Assembly (NCBI GenBank): GCA_016779985.1
Contig: JADHMP010000007.1
Location: 34,383 to 98,382 of the forward strand
Source: JADHMP01 sp016779985
GTDB lineage: Bacteria; Bacteroidota; Bacteroidia; Flavobacteriales; Flavobacteriaceae
Direction of reading: 5' to 3'
Length of the DNA stretch: 64,000 bases
The position numbers were made by a program, and so were the translations under genes. The notes below the pieces were generated by a model. It worked only from the letters and a program-made list of their open reading frames with translations, was not told the origin of the DNA and did not search any database. This document shows, piece by piece, positions 41,258 through 50,283 of this stretch (positions within the stretch are counted from its first letter, which is position 1; the number at the start of each line of letters is the position of its first letter).

Positions 41258-41965
41258 TTAAAACTTTTTAAAACGTAAATATAGAACCCCAAATAATGCT
41301 TCCCAAATTATATTTCCCTGCATTTTGGACTTTCCTTGGGATCTATTTACAAAAATAATAGGATGCTCTCTGCAACGAAACCCTTTTTTCCATGTTTTGT
41401 ATTTCATCTCAATTTGGAAGGCGTATCCAACAAATCTAATTTGATCTAGTTCTAATGCTTGCAAAACTTCGATTTTATATCCAACGAATCCAGCTGTAGG
41501 ATCTTTGATGGGCATTTTGGTTATCCACCTTACATAAAGGGAGGCAAAGTAGGAAAGCATAATTCTTCCTATGGGCCAATTTACCACACTAATGCCTTTA
41601 ACATAGCGAGACCCAACAACCATATCGCTAGATTCAAGTCCTCTAATTAATGACGGAAGAGCTTTAGGATCATGGGAAAAGTCAGCATCCATTTCAAAAA
41701 CAAAGTTATATTTTCTTTCTAAGGCCCATTTAAAACCATCGACATAGGCCGCTCCAAGACCTTCTTTAGTGGGCCTAACTTTCAAATGTAGTCGGTTTTT
41801 AAATTTTTTATTGATAGTTTTCACCTCATCAATTGTTCCATCTGGTGAACTATCATCGACAACTAAAACTTCTACTTGGGGCAAATCGACCAAAATAGTT
41901 TCTATTAAGGAAGCTATATTTTCCTTTTCGTTGTATGTGGGTATTATAATGAGTCCTTTCTCCAT
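41258..41965 (-). CDS. Polyprenol monophosphomannose synthase (DPM1-like GT2)
   Basis: 235 residues, GT2. LIIIPTYNEKENI, VLVVDDSSPDGT, FEMDADFSHDP (DxD) and the PIIFVNRSQGKSKM segment match DPM1-type enzymes. It would transfer mannose from GDP-mannose to polyprenyl phosphate. It has no C-terminal transmembrane domain. It heads the minus-strand run followed by pyrC and a DUF4296 gene. It is a different type from the DPM-like gene at 16445. Mannose as the sugar is inferred from family naming. Confidence 0.9.
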   Translation of the reverse strand: MEKGLIIIPTYNEKENIASLIETILVDLPQVEVLVVDDSSPDGTIDEVKTINKKFKNRLHLKVRPTKEGLGAAYVDGFKWALERKYNFVFEMDADFSHDPKALPSLIRGLESSDMVVGSRYVKGISVVNWPIGRIMLSYFASLYVRWITKMPIKDPTAGFVGYKIEVLQALELDQIRFVGYAFQIEMKYKTWKKGFRCREHPIIFVNRSQGKSKMQGNIIWEALFGVLYLRFKKF

Positions 41966-42039
41966 TGAATCGATAAGTGCACAAAGTAAAAATAATCTAT
42001 TGATTTTTTTGGGCTTATTTTCTATTTTAAGAAATGCTT

Positions 42040-42047
42040 TACTTTTG
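42040..42047 (+). promoter_or_regulatory. Candidate -7 box upstream of the DUF4271 gene
   Basis: TACTTTTG, an exact match to TAnnTTTG, ending 4 bases before the ATG at 42052. A start of transcription about 7 bases downstream would lie within or at the start codon, which would make the transcript leaderless. The nearest TTG (42009-42011) is 28 bases upstream, further than usual. Pattern evidence only. Confidence 0.35.
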
Positions 42048-42051
42048 AATC

Positions 42052-42699
42052 ATGAATGAATGGCTTCCAAAAGCGATAGTGAATCAAGATGGCATCAGTT
42101 TGTTTTTCTTTATCAATTTATTGGTTTTATTACGGTTACATCTAACAACCCCAAGAGGATTAATAGGTCCATTTAAAAAGCTCATTCTAAAATCAACCCC
42201 TATTTTAGAATCAAATATTGCTTTTTTTGATTTTTTTCACATAGGTTCTTTTATAGTTGTAACAAGTAGTTTGTCATTGTGGTTTTTAACTTTTTCTGAA
42301 CATATCTATCCAAAAGTATCCTTTGAGCTGATTGATCTCTATTACCTTTTAGTGGTGTTGTTTATTTTTTTGGTAATTAGAGCACTTGTTGTTCGTTTTG
42401 TTCTTAAAAAATTGAATTTGTGGAAAGCTAAAAGAAACTATTTCTACATGACACTCAAAATTCATTTTTATTGTAGCTTTTTAATGTTGGTTGTGCTTGC
42501 ATTTTATTATTATGGTTTTCAAGATTTTCTTTTTTTTTCTGTGACAAGTGGCTGCGTTGTTCTGTTATGGTTTGTATTTCAGGTTAGGTTTGTTATTGAA
42601 TATCTTAATTCACATCGACGAGAGATTTTCTATATAATTTTTTATCTTTGTACACTGAAATTAGCTCCCTGGCTGTGGATGTATAAGCAGCTCTTTTAA
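42052..42699 (+). CDS. DUF4271 membrane protein
   Basis: 215 residues with about six transmembrane helices. It fits the Bacteroidota family DUF4271, which is often encoded just before hemD, as here. A few aromatic-rich helices (near 17-32, 65-83, 96-116, 140-156, 160-182, 186-205) are separated by short loops. Function unknown. It is divergent from the DPM-type gene and precedes hemD by 21 bases. Confidence 0.87.
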   Translation: MNEWLPKAIVNQDGISLFFFINLLVLLRLHLTTPRGLIGPFKKLILKSTPILESNIAFFDFFHIGSFIVVTSSLSLWFLTFSEHIYPKVSFELIDLYYLLVVLFIFLVIRALVVRFVLKKLNLWKAKRNYFYMTLKIHFYCSFLMLVVLAFYYYGFQDFLFFSVTSGCVVLLWFVFQVRFVIEYLNSHRREIFYIIFYLCTLKLAPWLWMYKQLF

Positions 42700-42720
42700 G
42701 AGCCAACTAAGAAACTGAAT

Positions 42721-43458
42721 ATGAAAGTGAAAACTGTTTTGGTTTCGCAACCGGAACCCTCTTCAGAGAAATCTCCCTATAACAGACTTAAAGACAAATA
42801 TAAATTGACGATCGACTTCATCCCTTTTATTTTTGTAGAGGGTGTGAAAGCCAAAGAAGTTCGGCAACAAAAAATAGATTTTAGCAAATTTGATAATATA
42901 ATCTTATGCAGTAGAAATGCTGTGGATCACTTTTTTCGGCTCTGTGAAGAAATGCGTTACAAAGTTCCTGACAGTACAAAATATTTTTGTCAATCGGAGG
43001 CGGTGGCCTACTATCTTCAAAAATATGTAGTCTACCGAAAGCGTAAAATTTATGTAGGTAAGCGTCAATTAAATGATCTTGAAAATGTTTTTAATAAATT
43101 TAATTCTGAGACTTATTTAATTCCTACCTCAGATGTCTTAAAACCTGAAATTCCAGCTTTTTTAGAGAGCTTACAGATCAATTGGAAAAGAGCTATACTT
43201 TATAAAACAGTGGTGAACAATCTATCGCATTTGAGAGACGTTTATTATGATGTTCTAGTTTTTTTCAGTCCATCAGGTATTGAATCTCTGTTTAAAAATT
43301 TCCCTGATTTTAAACAAAATAAAACACGAATTGCTGTCTATGGAAAAACTACTCAAAAAGCAGCCGAACAAGCTAGCTTGAGGGTGGATATAAAAGCCCC
43401 AACTCCCGAGACTCCCTCAATGTCGATGGCGATTGAAAAGTATATAGAAAATGTATAA
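42721..43458 (+). CDS. hemD: Uroporphyrinogen-III synthase
   Basis: 245 residues. A HemD-type two-lobed fold is suggested by the N-terminal VKTVLVSQPEPSS, the IILCSRNAVDHFF switch and the VYDVLVFFSPSGIESL segment near 175-195, the Ser-Pro-Ser-Gly motif of the family. It makes uroporphyrinogen III in heme synthesis. HemD is poorly conserved in sequence, so the call leans on motifs and on the DUF4271 neighbour. It may be followed by a short terminator at 43461-43474. Confidence 0.85.
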   Translation: MKVKTVLVSQPEPSSEKSPYNRLKDKYKLTIDFIPFIFVEGVKAKEVRQQKIDFSKFDNIILCSRNAVDHFFRLCEEMRYKVPDSTKYFCQSEAVAYYLQKYVVYRKRKIYVGKRQLNDLENVFNKFNSETYLIPTSDVLKPEIPAFLESLQINWKRAILYKTVVNNLSHLRDVYYDVLVFFSPSGIESLFKNFPDFKQNKTRIAVYGKTTQKAAEQASLRVDIKAPTPETPSMSMAIEKYIENV

Positions 43459-43460
43459 TG

Positions 43461-43474
43461 TAGGGTACTCCCTA
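43461..43474. terminator. Short hairpin between hemD and the DUF423 gene
   Basis: TAGGG (43461-43465) pairs with CCCTA (43470-43474) around the loop TACT, followed by GCTTTT. The stem is only 5 bp, and it lies between convergent genes, so it may end transcription from both sides. A weak candidate. Confidence 0.35.
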
Positions 43475-43849
43475 GCTTTTAAAAAAGTAGAATACCTGAA
43501 GAGCCCAACCCGCAATTAAAAATAATCCACCAATGGGAGTAATAGGGCCCAAAAAGGAAACCTTTATTTGATGAATTGACTGCGTAGAAAGCAAAAATAT
43601 ACTCCCCGAAAACAAAAAAATTCCAATTACAAATAATATGAGGGTCCAGTTTTGAACTCGGGAAACTTCGGTATGAATGACAGAAAACAACAATAAGGCC
43701 AAAGCATGGTACATCATATACCGAACACCTATTTGAAAAGAGGACAAGCTTTCAAAAGAAAGCTTTTCTTTGAGCGCATGGCTAGCAAAAGCACCTAAAA
43801 TTACTCCACAAAGGGCAAAAATACTTCCCCACAAACGCATAGTTATCAT
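43472..43849 (-). CDS. DUF423 membrane protein
   Basis: 125 residues with four transmembrane helices. The family pattern is present: AFASHALKEKL near residue 21, an MMYHALALLLF helix and a GPITPIGGLFLIAGW closing helix. The function is unknown, and most bacteria have one copy. It converges with hemD after 13 bases and is divergent from the Lrp gene. Confidence 0.88.
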   Translation of the reverse strand: MITMRLWGSIFALCGVILGAFASHALKEKLSFESLSSFQIGVRYMMYHALALLLFSVIHTEVSRVQNWTLILFVIGIFLFSGSIFLLSTQSIHQIKVSFLGPITPIGGLFLIAGWALQVFYFFKS

Positions 43850-43932
43850 AAATCAATCAATTTTTCTTTACTTTTAAATTTAATTCTAATTTTTGTTATG
43901 AGTAAAAAAAATCATCTCAGTTTTAAACTATT

Positions 43933-44403
43933 ATGAAAATAATTAAGGAAATGATGACAATTGATGGAATAGATAAAACCATTCTCTCTTTTTTGATGGA
44001 AGATGCACGCACTTCAATCAATAGACTTTCTAAAGAAGTTGGAATTTCTGGAGCGGCTATACATCAACGTATCAAAAAATTAGAAAAGTCTGGTATTATA
44101 TCAGGATCACAAATCATTTTGAATTCAAAATCTTTAGGCTACAAAACAGTGGCCTTTATTGGTGTTTTTTTAGATAAAGCCATGCGTAACCCAGAAGCGG
44201 TAAGGCAACTAAAAAAGATTCCTGAAATAATTGAATGCCACTACACTACGGGCAACTGGAGTATTTTTATCAAGCTTATGTGCAAGGATAATGAGCATTT
44301 GATGAACATTTTAAATAATAAAGTGCAACCCATTGAAGGAGTTTCAAGAACAGAAACTTTCATTTCCTTAGAACAACAAATCGCAAGACAAGTTAGACCT
44401 TAG
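43933..44403 (+). CDS. Lrp/AsnC-family transcriptional regulator
   Basis: 156 residues. An N-terminal helix-turn-helix (about 10-60) has DGIDKTILSFLMEDARTS and EVGISGAAIHQRIKKLEKSGII. A C-terminal RAM ligand domain follows (GYKTVAFIGVFLDKA, ECHYTTGNWSIFIKL). Such proteins bind DNA as octamers or dimers and sense amino acids or related ligands. A later Met (residue 7 or 8) is a possible alternative start. The ligand is not known. Confidence 0.9.
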   Translation: MKIIKEMMTIDGIDKTILSFLMEDARTSINRLSKEVGISGAAIHQRIKKLEKSGIISGSQIILNSKSLGYKTVAFIGVFLDKAMRNPEAVRQLKKIPEIIECHYTTGNWSIFIKLMCKDNEHLMNILNNKVQPIEGVSRTETFISLEQQIARQVRP

Positions 44404-44441
44404 TCTCAACGCATTCAAAACTCAATGGCTAGCCTTGCTGG

Positions 44442-44702
44442 TTAAAGAACTTTTAACTTAAAAAAAATTATGATGGCTTGAAGAATAGCTGCAAGGCTAT
44501 TAGCAACAACAATTGAGATACTTTTTATATACCAGCCATACAATACCCAAAGTAAGACACCACTAAGCATTACCAAATACATAGTGAGAGACACACCATC
44601 TGAATTTCTGAATCTCCAAATTTTATAGACCTGAGGCACAAAAGCGCTAGTAGTGAATATAGCAGCCAAAAAACCTATTGCTTCAATTTGAATTGAATCC
44701 AT
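44442..44702 (-). CDS. SemiSWEET sugar transporter
   Basis: 86 residues, three transmembrane helices, a single PQ-loop half-transporter. FVPQVYKIWRFRNSDGVSLTMY carries the PQ motif and the Ser/Asp region. The LSGVLLWVLYGWYIKS and NSLAAILQAII helices match the family. It forms a dimeric channel for small sugars. It abuts the leuS stop (sharing base 44702). Confidence 0.92.
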   Translation of the reverse strand: MDSIQIEAIGFLAAIFTTSAFVPQVYKIWRFRNSDGVSLTMYLVMLSGVLLWVLYGWYIKSISIVVANSLAAILQAIIIFFKLKVL

Positions 44703-47518
44703 TAAAAGACAATATTGATAATTTTATTTGGAACTATAATTACTTTTTTTGGTGCTAAACCATTTAAATAAGTTGATGTTCTTTCATCATTTAAAACGGC
44801 TTTTTCAACCGCATCTCGACTCAAAGATAGAGATAGAGGCAAGATAAAGCGCATTTTGCCATTAAATGAAACTGGGTAGTTTTTTTGATCTTCAACCAAA
44901 TATTTTTCATCATGAAGAGGAAACGGTTCATGACACAACACACTAGCATTACCTAATTTGACCCACATTTCTGCCGCCAAATGTGGCGCAAAAGGAGCCA
45001 ATAAAACAGTTAGAGGACTTAAAATTTCACGTTGATTGGCGTTCATTTGCGATAGTTCATTTACACAAATCATAAATGCACTTACACACGTATTAAAAGA
45101 GAATTGCTCAATATCTTGGGTCACTTTCTTTATTGTTTCATGTAGAATTTTTAAAGCTTTATTAGAAGGGTTTTCTTCAGAAATATTCCATTTATCCTTA
45201 TTGTAAAATAAGCGCATATATTTTTTAAGAAAATTATGTACCCCTGAAATTCCAGCTGTATTCCATGGCTTTGCTTGTTCAATTGGTCCCAAAAACATCT
45301 CATACATACGTAGCGTATCAGCGCCATAGGTATCACAAATCATGTCGGGATTTACAATGTTGTATTTAGATTTGGACATTTTTTCAACGTCTCGCCCAAC
45401 GATGTATTTTCCAGATTCTAAAACAAAAACAGCCTTTTCAAACTGTGGTTGCCACTGTTTAAATTTTTCAATATTTAATTCATCAGATGATGAAACAAAA
45501 TTCACATCTACATGCAAAGGCTCTACTTGATCCTCTTTTTTGATAGCGTTTTTTGAAAGAAAGGTTTGTGTTCCTTTTTTTCTATACACAAAAGCAGAGG
45601 TACCTAAAATCATTCCCTGATTGATGAGCTTTTTAGCGTACTCTTCTCTAGACAATAACCCAACATCAAAAAGAAACTTTTGCCAAAAACGAGAATAAAG
45701 CAAATGACCTGTAGCATGCTCACTGCCACCCACATATAGATCTATCTCCTGCCAATAATTCAATGCTTCTTCACTTGCAAAACATTCTTCATTATGAGGA
45801 TCCATATAACGATTAAAATACCAGGAACTTCCTGCCCACCCAGGCATTGTGTTAAGTTCTAAGGGAAAAACAGTTTGATGATCGATTCGCTTTTTTGACA
45901 CCACCTTTTTGGCGTTGCAATCCCAAGCCCAATCAGTTGCATTGCCAAGTGGAGGAGCACCTTCAGGAGTGGGAAGATATTTTTCTACTTCTGGTAATTT
46001 TAGAGGTAAATCTTCCTCAGAGAGAGGCTGTGGCAATCCCTCTTTATAATAGATAGGAATGGGTTCGCCCCAATATCTTTGTCTACTAAAGATCGCATCC
46101 CGCAAACGATAGGTGACGGTGCCTTGTCCTACCTTTTGTTTTTCCAGTTCTTCAATTATTGTAGGTATTGCTTCAGCATATGTCAACCCATTCAAAAAGT
46201 TAGAAGCGGTTAATACGGTGTTGGCTTTATCTTCAAAGGCTGACTCCTCCACAGAAATGCCTTCGAAAATATTTTTTATTGATAGATTAAAGTGTTTCGC
46301 AAACAAATAATCCCGTTGGTCGCCACAAGGAACTGCCATAACTGCCCCAGTTCCATAGTCTGCCAGTACATAATCACCTATCCAAATCGGAATTTTTTCT
46401 TTTGTCAATGGATGCACTGCATAAGCCCCCGTAAATACACCGCTAATTTTTTTCACCTCAGACATACGCTCGCGTTCTGAACGCTGTGCCGTAAGTTTAA
46501 TATATTCCATGACTATTTCTTGTTGCTCGGGAGTTGTGATTTTTTGCACCAACTCAAGTTCGGGTGCTAAGGTCATGAAGGTAACTCCAAAAATAGTATC
46601 AGGGCGGGTAGTAAAAACCTCAATCTTTTCAGGATGATCTGCTATTTGAAAAAACACTTTAGCTCCTTCTGATTTTCCTATCCAATTTCGTTGCATTTCT
46701 TTCAAAGAAGAAGGCCAGTCTATAGTTTCTAGACCACTAATCAAACGTTCAGCATAAGCTCCTATTCGCATACTCCATTGTTTCATTTTCTTTTTGATTA
46801 CGGGATAACCTCCTCGTTCTGAAACACCATTAACAATTTCATCATTTGCTAAAACAGTGCCTAAATCAGCACACCAATTCACTTCGGTTTCTGCCAAATA
46901 GGTTAGTCTATAGTGTAATAATACCTCTTGTTTTTGAGTCGCTGTAAAACCATTCCATTGTTCAGCAGTAAATGCACTAACCTCAGGATCAGCAACAGTT
47001 TTAATGTTTTCATTTCCCTCCTTTTCAAAGACGGCTGTCAAGTGAGAGATTGGCATGGCTTTGTCTAAATCAGCGTTATAGTAGTGCTCAAATAATTGTA
47101 AGAAAATCCATTGAGTCCATCTATAAAATTTTGGATCAGATGTTCTTACTTCTCTGCTCCAATCAAATGAAAAACCCATCCGATCGAGTTGCTCTCTATA
47201 GCGATTAATATTAGTTTCAGTGGTAAGTGCAGGGTGTTGTCCTGTTTGAATAGCATATTGCTCAGCAGGAAGACCAAAAGAGTCATATCCTTGAGGATGT
47301 AACACATTAAACCCCTTATGCCTTTTGTAACGTGCATAAATATCACTAGCAATATATCCCAAGGGGTGCCCAACATGCAAACCAGCCCCCGAAGGATAAG
47401 GAAACATATCTAAAACATAGAATTTAGGTTTAGAACTTTTATTTTCAGCTGCATAAGGGTGCTGTTCTCCCCAAATTTGTTGCCACTTTTTTTCAATCTC
47501 TATGAAATTATAATCCAC
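44702..47518 (-). CDS. leuS: Leucyl-tRNA synthetase
   Basis: 938 residues. Class I signature PYPSGAGLHVGHPLGY (HIGH equivalent), the CP1 editing domain with TTRPDTIFGVTFM and YGTGAVMAVPCGDQRD, and KMSKS in VEKMSKSKYNIVNPD. The C-terminal anticodon-binding domain is complete. It charges tRNA-Leu and edits mischarged products. Its length is usual for the phylum. A good candidate promoter lies 19 bases upstream. Confidence 0.97.
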   Translation of the reverse strand: MDYNFIEIEKKWQQIWGEQHPYAAENKSSKPKFYVLDMFPYPSGAGLHVGHPLGYIASDIYARYKRHKGFNVLHPQGYDSFGLPAEQYAIQTGQHPALTTETNINRYREQLDRMGFSFDWSREVRTSDPKFYRWTQWIFLQLFEHYYNADLDKAMPISHLTAVFEKEGNENIKTVADPEVSAFTAEQWNGFTATQKQEVLLHYRLTYLAETEVNWCADLGTVLANDEIVNGVSERGGYPVIKKKMKQWSMRIGAYAERLISGLETIDWPSSLKEMQRNWIGKSEGAKVFFQIADHPEKIEVFTTRPDTIFGVTFMTLAPELELVQKITTPEQQEIVMEYIKLTAQRSERERMSEVKKISGVFTGAYAVHPLTKEKIPIWIGDYVLADYGTGAVMAVPCGDQRDYLFAKHFNLSIKNIFEGISVEESAFEDKANTVLTASNFLNGLTYAEAIPTIIEELEKQKVGQGTVTYRLRDAIFSRQRYWGEPIPIYYKEGLPQPLSEEDLPLKLPEVEKYLPTPEGAPPLGNATDWAWDCNAKKVVSKKRIDHQTVFPLELNTMPGWAGSSWYFNRYMDPHNEECFASEEALNYWQEIDLYVGGSEHATGHLLYSRFWQKFLFDVGLLSREEYAKKLINQGMILGTSAFVYRKKGTQTFLSKNAIKKEDQVEPLHVDVNFVSSSDELNIEKFKQWQPQFEKAVFVLESGKYIVGRDVEKMSKSKYNIVNPDMICDTYGADTLRMYEMFLGPIEQAKPWNTAGISGVHNFLKKYMRLFYNKDKWNISEENPSNKALKILHETIKKVTQDIEQFSFNTCVSAFMICVNELSQMNANQREILSPLTVLLAPFAPHLAAEMWVKLGNASVLCHEPFPLHDEKYLVEDQKNYPVSFNGKMRFILPLSLSLSRDAVEKAVLNDERTSTYLNGLAPKKVIIVPNKIINIVF

Positions 47519-47536
47519 TGATAAATCTTAAGCCAC

Positions 47537-47544
47537 CAAAATTA
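47537..47544 (-). promoter_or_regulatory. Candidate promoter for leuS
   Basis: On the minus strand TAATTTTG (complement of 47537-47544) matches TAnnTTTG. A TTTG (complement of 47563-47566) sits 18 bases upstream, close to the usual -33/-7 spacing of Bacteroidota. It ends 18 bases before the leuS ATG. This is the best-supported promoter candidate in the window. Confidence 0.6.
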
Positions 47545-47626
47545 AACTTATTGATTCAAAGACAAAAAGTTTTTTGAGCTTCTGTTTTTAGCAATATCTT
47601 TCCTATTTTTACAAAAATGATACCCT

Positions 47627-48505
47627 TTGACATCAACCACACAAGAGAAATTTCAACGCCAACGTCTTCTAACAGGTTATTTTTCTGTCGTTGTTAGTAT
47701 TACCTTTGTCTTATTTTTTGTTGGAATACTGGGGGTTTTATTGATTAATTCAAAAAAAGTTGCCAGCCACTTTAAAGAACAAATTGCACTTACTGTTTTT
47801 TTTAACGACAGTGCCAAAGACATTGAAATCAGGCAACTACAAAAAAAAATAGAGCTCAATTCAGCAACAAAAAAAGTAGTTTTTATTAGCAAAGAAGAGG
47901 CCGCAGAACAGCATGCTCAAGAAATTGGTGAAGATTTTATTGAATTTTTAGGTTATAATCCGCTTTTAAATTCGATGGATATTTTTTTTAATGCAGCTTA
48001 TTTAAATACAGATTCATTGCTAGAACTCAAGGAAGAAATGGAACAAAACCAATTTGTAAATGAGGTGATTTTTGACCAACCACTGGTAACACTTTTGGAC
48101 GAAAATATTCAAAAAATTTCTGTGGCTCTAATAGCCACTTCAGCGCTTTTTTTATTTATTGCCCTTTTATTAATCAATAGTTCCATTCGATTATCGATCT
48201 ATTCTAAACGATTTATTATTAAGACGATGCAATTGGTCGGTGCCACTAAATCTTTTATACGTCGTCCTTTTATTTGGAGTCATCTTCGATTAGGTGTTTT
48301 AAGTGCCCTTTTATCTCTTGGTGGTTTAACCATCTTGATTTGGCAACTCAATGTAAGATTTCCTGAGTTGGAAATGTTATCAAATCCTCTAGATTGGATT
48401 ATTGTCTATGGCAGTGTCTTTTTTTTGGGTTTTGTGATCACCAGCCTAAGTACATTTTTTGCTACTCAACGCTACTTAAAATTGAAAACCCAAGCAATAT
48501 ATTAA
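47627..48505 (+). CDS. ftsX: Cell division protein FtsX
   Basis: 292 residues, probably starting at TTG, as the nearby ATG at 47617 is out of frame. FtsX pairs with FtsE to control cell-wall hydrolases. Four transmembrane helices: the first near 20-45 (SVVVSITFVLFFVGIL), then an extracytoplasmic domain (about 50-165), then three helices near 165-285. The family features match: KFQRQRLLTGYFSVV and MQLVGATKSFIRRPF. No ftsE is in the window, as is common for the phylum. It starts the ftsX-DUF3098-uppP-truB run. Confidence 0.9.
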   Translation: MTSTTQEKFQRQRLLTGYFSVVVSITFVLFFVGILGVLLINSKKVASHFKEQIALTVFFNDSAKDIEIRQLQKKIELNSATKKVVFISKEEAAEQHAQEIGEDFIEFLGYNPLLNSMDIFFNAAYLNTDSLLELKEEMEQNQFVNEVIFDQPLVTLLDENIQKISVALIATSALFLFIALLLINSSIRLSIYSKRFIIKTMQLVGATKSFIRRPFIWSHLRLGVLSALLSLGGLTILIWQLNVRFPELEMLSNPLDWIIVYGSVFFLGFVITSLSTFFATQRYLKLKTQAIY

Positions 48506-48511
48506 CACCCT

Positions 48512-48754
48512 ATGGAATCGAAAAAAAACTCTAAGTCCTTTCTTTTTGGAAAACGAAATTATCAAATACTTTTTGTGGCTTTTGCCGTGGTAGCGCTAGG
48601 TTACATCTTGATGGCAGGGGGTGGCAGTGATGACCCCAATATCTTTAATCCTGAACTATTTAACTTTAGGCGTATTCGTTTAGCTCCTACTCTTGTAATC
48701 TGTGGATTTGGCATAGCTATTTATGCTATTTTGGCTCGGGACAAAAAAGCTTGA
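48512..48754 (+). CDS. DUF3098 membrane protein
   Basis: 80 residues. Two transmembrane helices (near 17-35 and 57-75) separated by a GGGSDDPNIFNPELFNFRR loop, the conserved signature of DUF3098. The family is found in Bacteroidota between ftsX and uppP, as here. Function unknown. Its stop overlaps the uppP start (TGATG). Confidence 0.92.
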   Translation: MESKKNSKSFLFGKRNYQILFVAFAVVALGYILMAGGGSDDPNIFNPELFNFRRIRLAPTLVICGFGIAIYAILARDKKA

Positions 48755-49545
48755 TGGATATTTTTAGTGCTATTTTATTGGGTCTTATTCAGGGAATAAC
48801 AGAATTTTTGCCTGTCTCCTCAAGTGGACATATCGAATTAGGTAAGGCTCTTTTTAATGTAAACTTAGTGGCTAAAGAAGGGCTCCTTTTTACCTTAGTT
48901 GTACATGCAGCAACAGCACTGAGCACTGTGGTTGTTTTTAGAAAAGATATTTTAAATATTTTTAATGGCCTACTCCAATTTAAATCTAATGAAGCTTCTC
49001 ATTTTTCCTTAAAAATTATTCTCTCTATGCTTCCCGCGGTTGTGGTTGGCCTTTTTTTAGAAGATTATATTAACCTTCTTTTTGAGGGTAATCTACTATT
49101 AGTTGGCAGTATGCTTCTGATAACCGCTCTTATTCTATTTTCTGCCGATCGTGTATCAATTAAAAAAAATAAAATCAGTTATGGAAAAGCACTGCTGCTG
49201 GGTGTAGTTCAAGCCATAGCCATATTACCTGGTATTTCAAGAAGTGGAGCCACTGTTTCTTCTGCTGTCTTATTGGGAATAGATCGTGAAAAGGCCGCCC
49301 GATTTTCATTTCTTATGGTCTTGCCTCTTATTTTTGGCAGCATGGCTAAAAGTCTCTTAGATGCAGACGAGCCTCTTTTATCACAAAACTATTTGGCACT
49401 CATTATTGCATTTTTTGCTGCTTTTTTTGCTGGTATTTTAGCCTGCAAATGGATGATTTCTTTGGTAAAAAATAGTCAACTAAAATATTTTGCATGGTAC
49501 TGTTCAGCCATTGGAAGCATTGCATTATTATATGAACTTTTTTGA
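48754..49545 (+). CDS. uppP: Undecaprenyl-diphosphate phosphatase
   Basis: About 264 residues from ATG 48754, overlapping the previous stop. Motif 1 is GLIQGITEFLPVSSSGHIEL and motif 2 is GISRSGATVSSAVLLGIDREKAARFSFL, both in full, with catalytic Glu, Ser and Arg in place. The protein has about eight transmembrane helices. It recycles undecaprenyl phosphate for cell wall and glycan synthesis. It overlaps truB by 14 bases. Confidence 0.95.
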   Translation: MDIFSAILLGLIQGITEFLPVSSSGHIELGKALFNVNLVAKEGLLFTLVVHAATALSTVVVFRKDILNIFNGLLQFKSNEASHFSLKIILSMLPAVVVGLFLEDYINLLFEGNLLLVGSMLLITALILFSADRVSIKKNKISYGKALLLGVVQAIAILPGISRSGATVSSAVLLGIDREKAARFSFLMVLPLIFGSMAKSLLDADEPLLSQNYLALIIAFFAAFFAGILACKWMISLVKNSQLKYFAWYCSAIGSIALLYELF

Positions 49546-50221
49546 ACAAAAATTTACAGAAGAAGAACTAGTTGAAGGGAAAGTATTTTGTTTTGACAAA
49601 CCCTTACACTGGACCTCTTTTCAAGTGGTAAAAAAGGTGAGAGGCTGGCTTAAAAAAAGTGTTAATATTAAGAAATTGAAGGTAGGTCATGCGGGCACAT
49701 TAGATCCTCTTGCCACGGGTCTTTTAATTATTTGTACTGGAAAAAAAACAAAGTCAATTGCACAAATTCAAGACCAAGAAAAAGTGTATGAGGGAGTTAT
49801 TACTCTTGGTGCCACAACCCCGTCATATGATCTTGAAACGCCTTTTGACAATCACTATGAGTATTCTCACGTGACCCCTGAAAAAATTAGTGCTTGTACA
49901 CTAAATTTTATTGGTAAAATTCAACAACAGCCACCTATTTATTCTGCACTTAAAAAAGAGGGCAAAAGACTCTACGAATATGCTCGTGAAGGAAAAAAAA
50001 CAAAAATATCTTTTCGCACTATCCATATTCATGAATTTGAAATTAATGATATTTCAATGCCAAATATTTTTTTTAGATCAAGATGTAGTAAAGGAACCTA
50101 CATCAGGTCTCTAGCCCATGACTTTGGAAAAGCCTTAAACAGTGGGGCTCATCTGTCAGCTCTAAAGAGAGTGTCTATTGGGAATTATCATTTAAAAACT
50201 GCTTATCAGTTGGAAAACTAA
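49532..50221 (+). CDS. truB: tRNA pseudouridine(55) synthase
   Basis: 229 residues from ATG 49532, which lies inside uppP. The catalytic Asp is in KVGHAGTLDPLATGLL, with FDKPLHWTSF at the N-terminus and a CSKGTYIRSLAHDFGKAL motif near the C-terminus. It makes pseudouridine 55 in the T-loop of most tRNAs. It lacks the C-terminal PUA domain of E. coli TruB, which is common in Bacteroidota. Unlike the RsuA-like gene at 19962, all catalytic residues are present. Confidence 0.94.
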   Translation: MNFFEQKFTEEELVEGKVFCFDKPLHWTSFQVVKKVRGWLKKSVNIKKLKVGHAGTLDPLATGLLIICTGKKTKSIAQIQDQEKVYEGVITLGATTPSYDLETPFDNHYEYSHVTPEKISACTLNFIGKIQQQPPIYSALKKEGKRLYEYAREGKKTKISFRTIHIHEFEINDISMPNIFFRSRCSKGTYIRSLAHDFGKALNSGAHLSALKRVSIGNYHLKTAYQLEN

Positions 50222-50262
50222 TTACAGGCCTTATATCGATACCATTTCGTTAGTATATTTAA

Positions 50263-50270
50263 TACCTTTG
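50263..50270 (+). promoter_or_regulatory. Candidate -7 box for the nadABC run
   Basis: TACCTTTG, an exact match to TAnnTTTG, 13 bases before the ATG at 50284. No clear TTG lies at the usual distance; TTTCG is the closest. Pattern evidence only. Confidence 0.4.
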
Positions 50271-50283
50271 CAACTCTTTACCT

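Noticed and set aside
41251..41292. Longer dihydroorotase starting at 41292
   Set aside because: It would overlap the DPM-type gene end; ATG 41250 begins the usual sequence.
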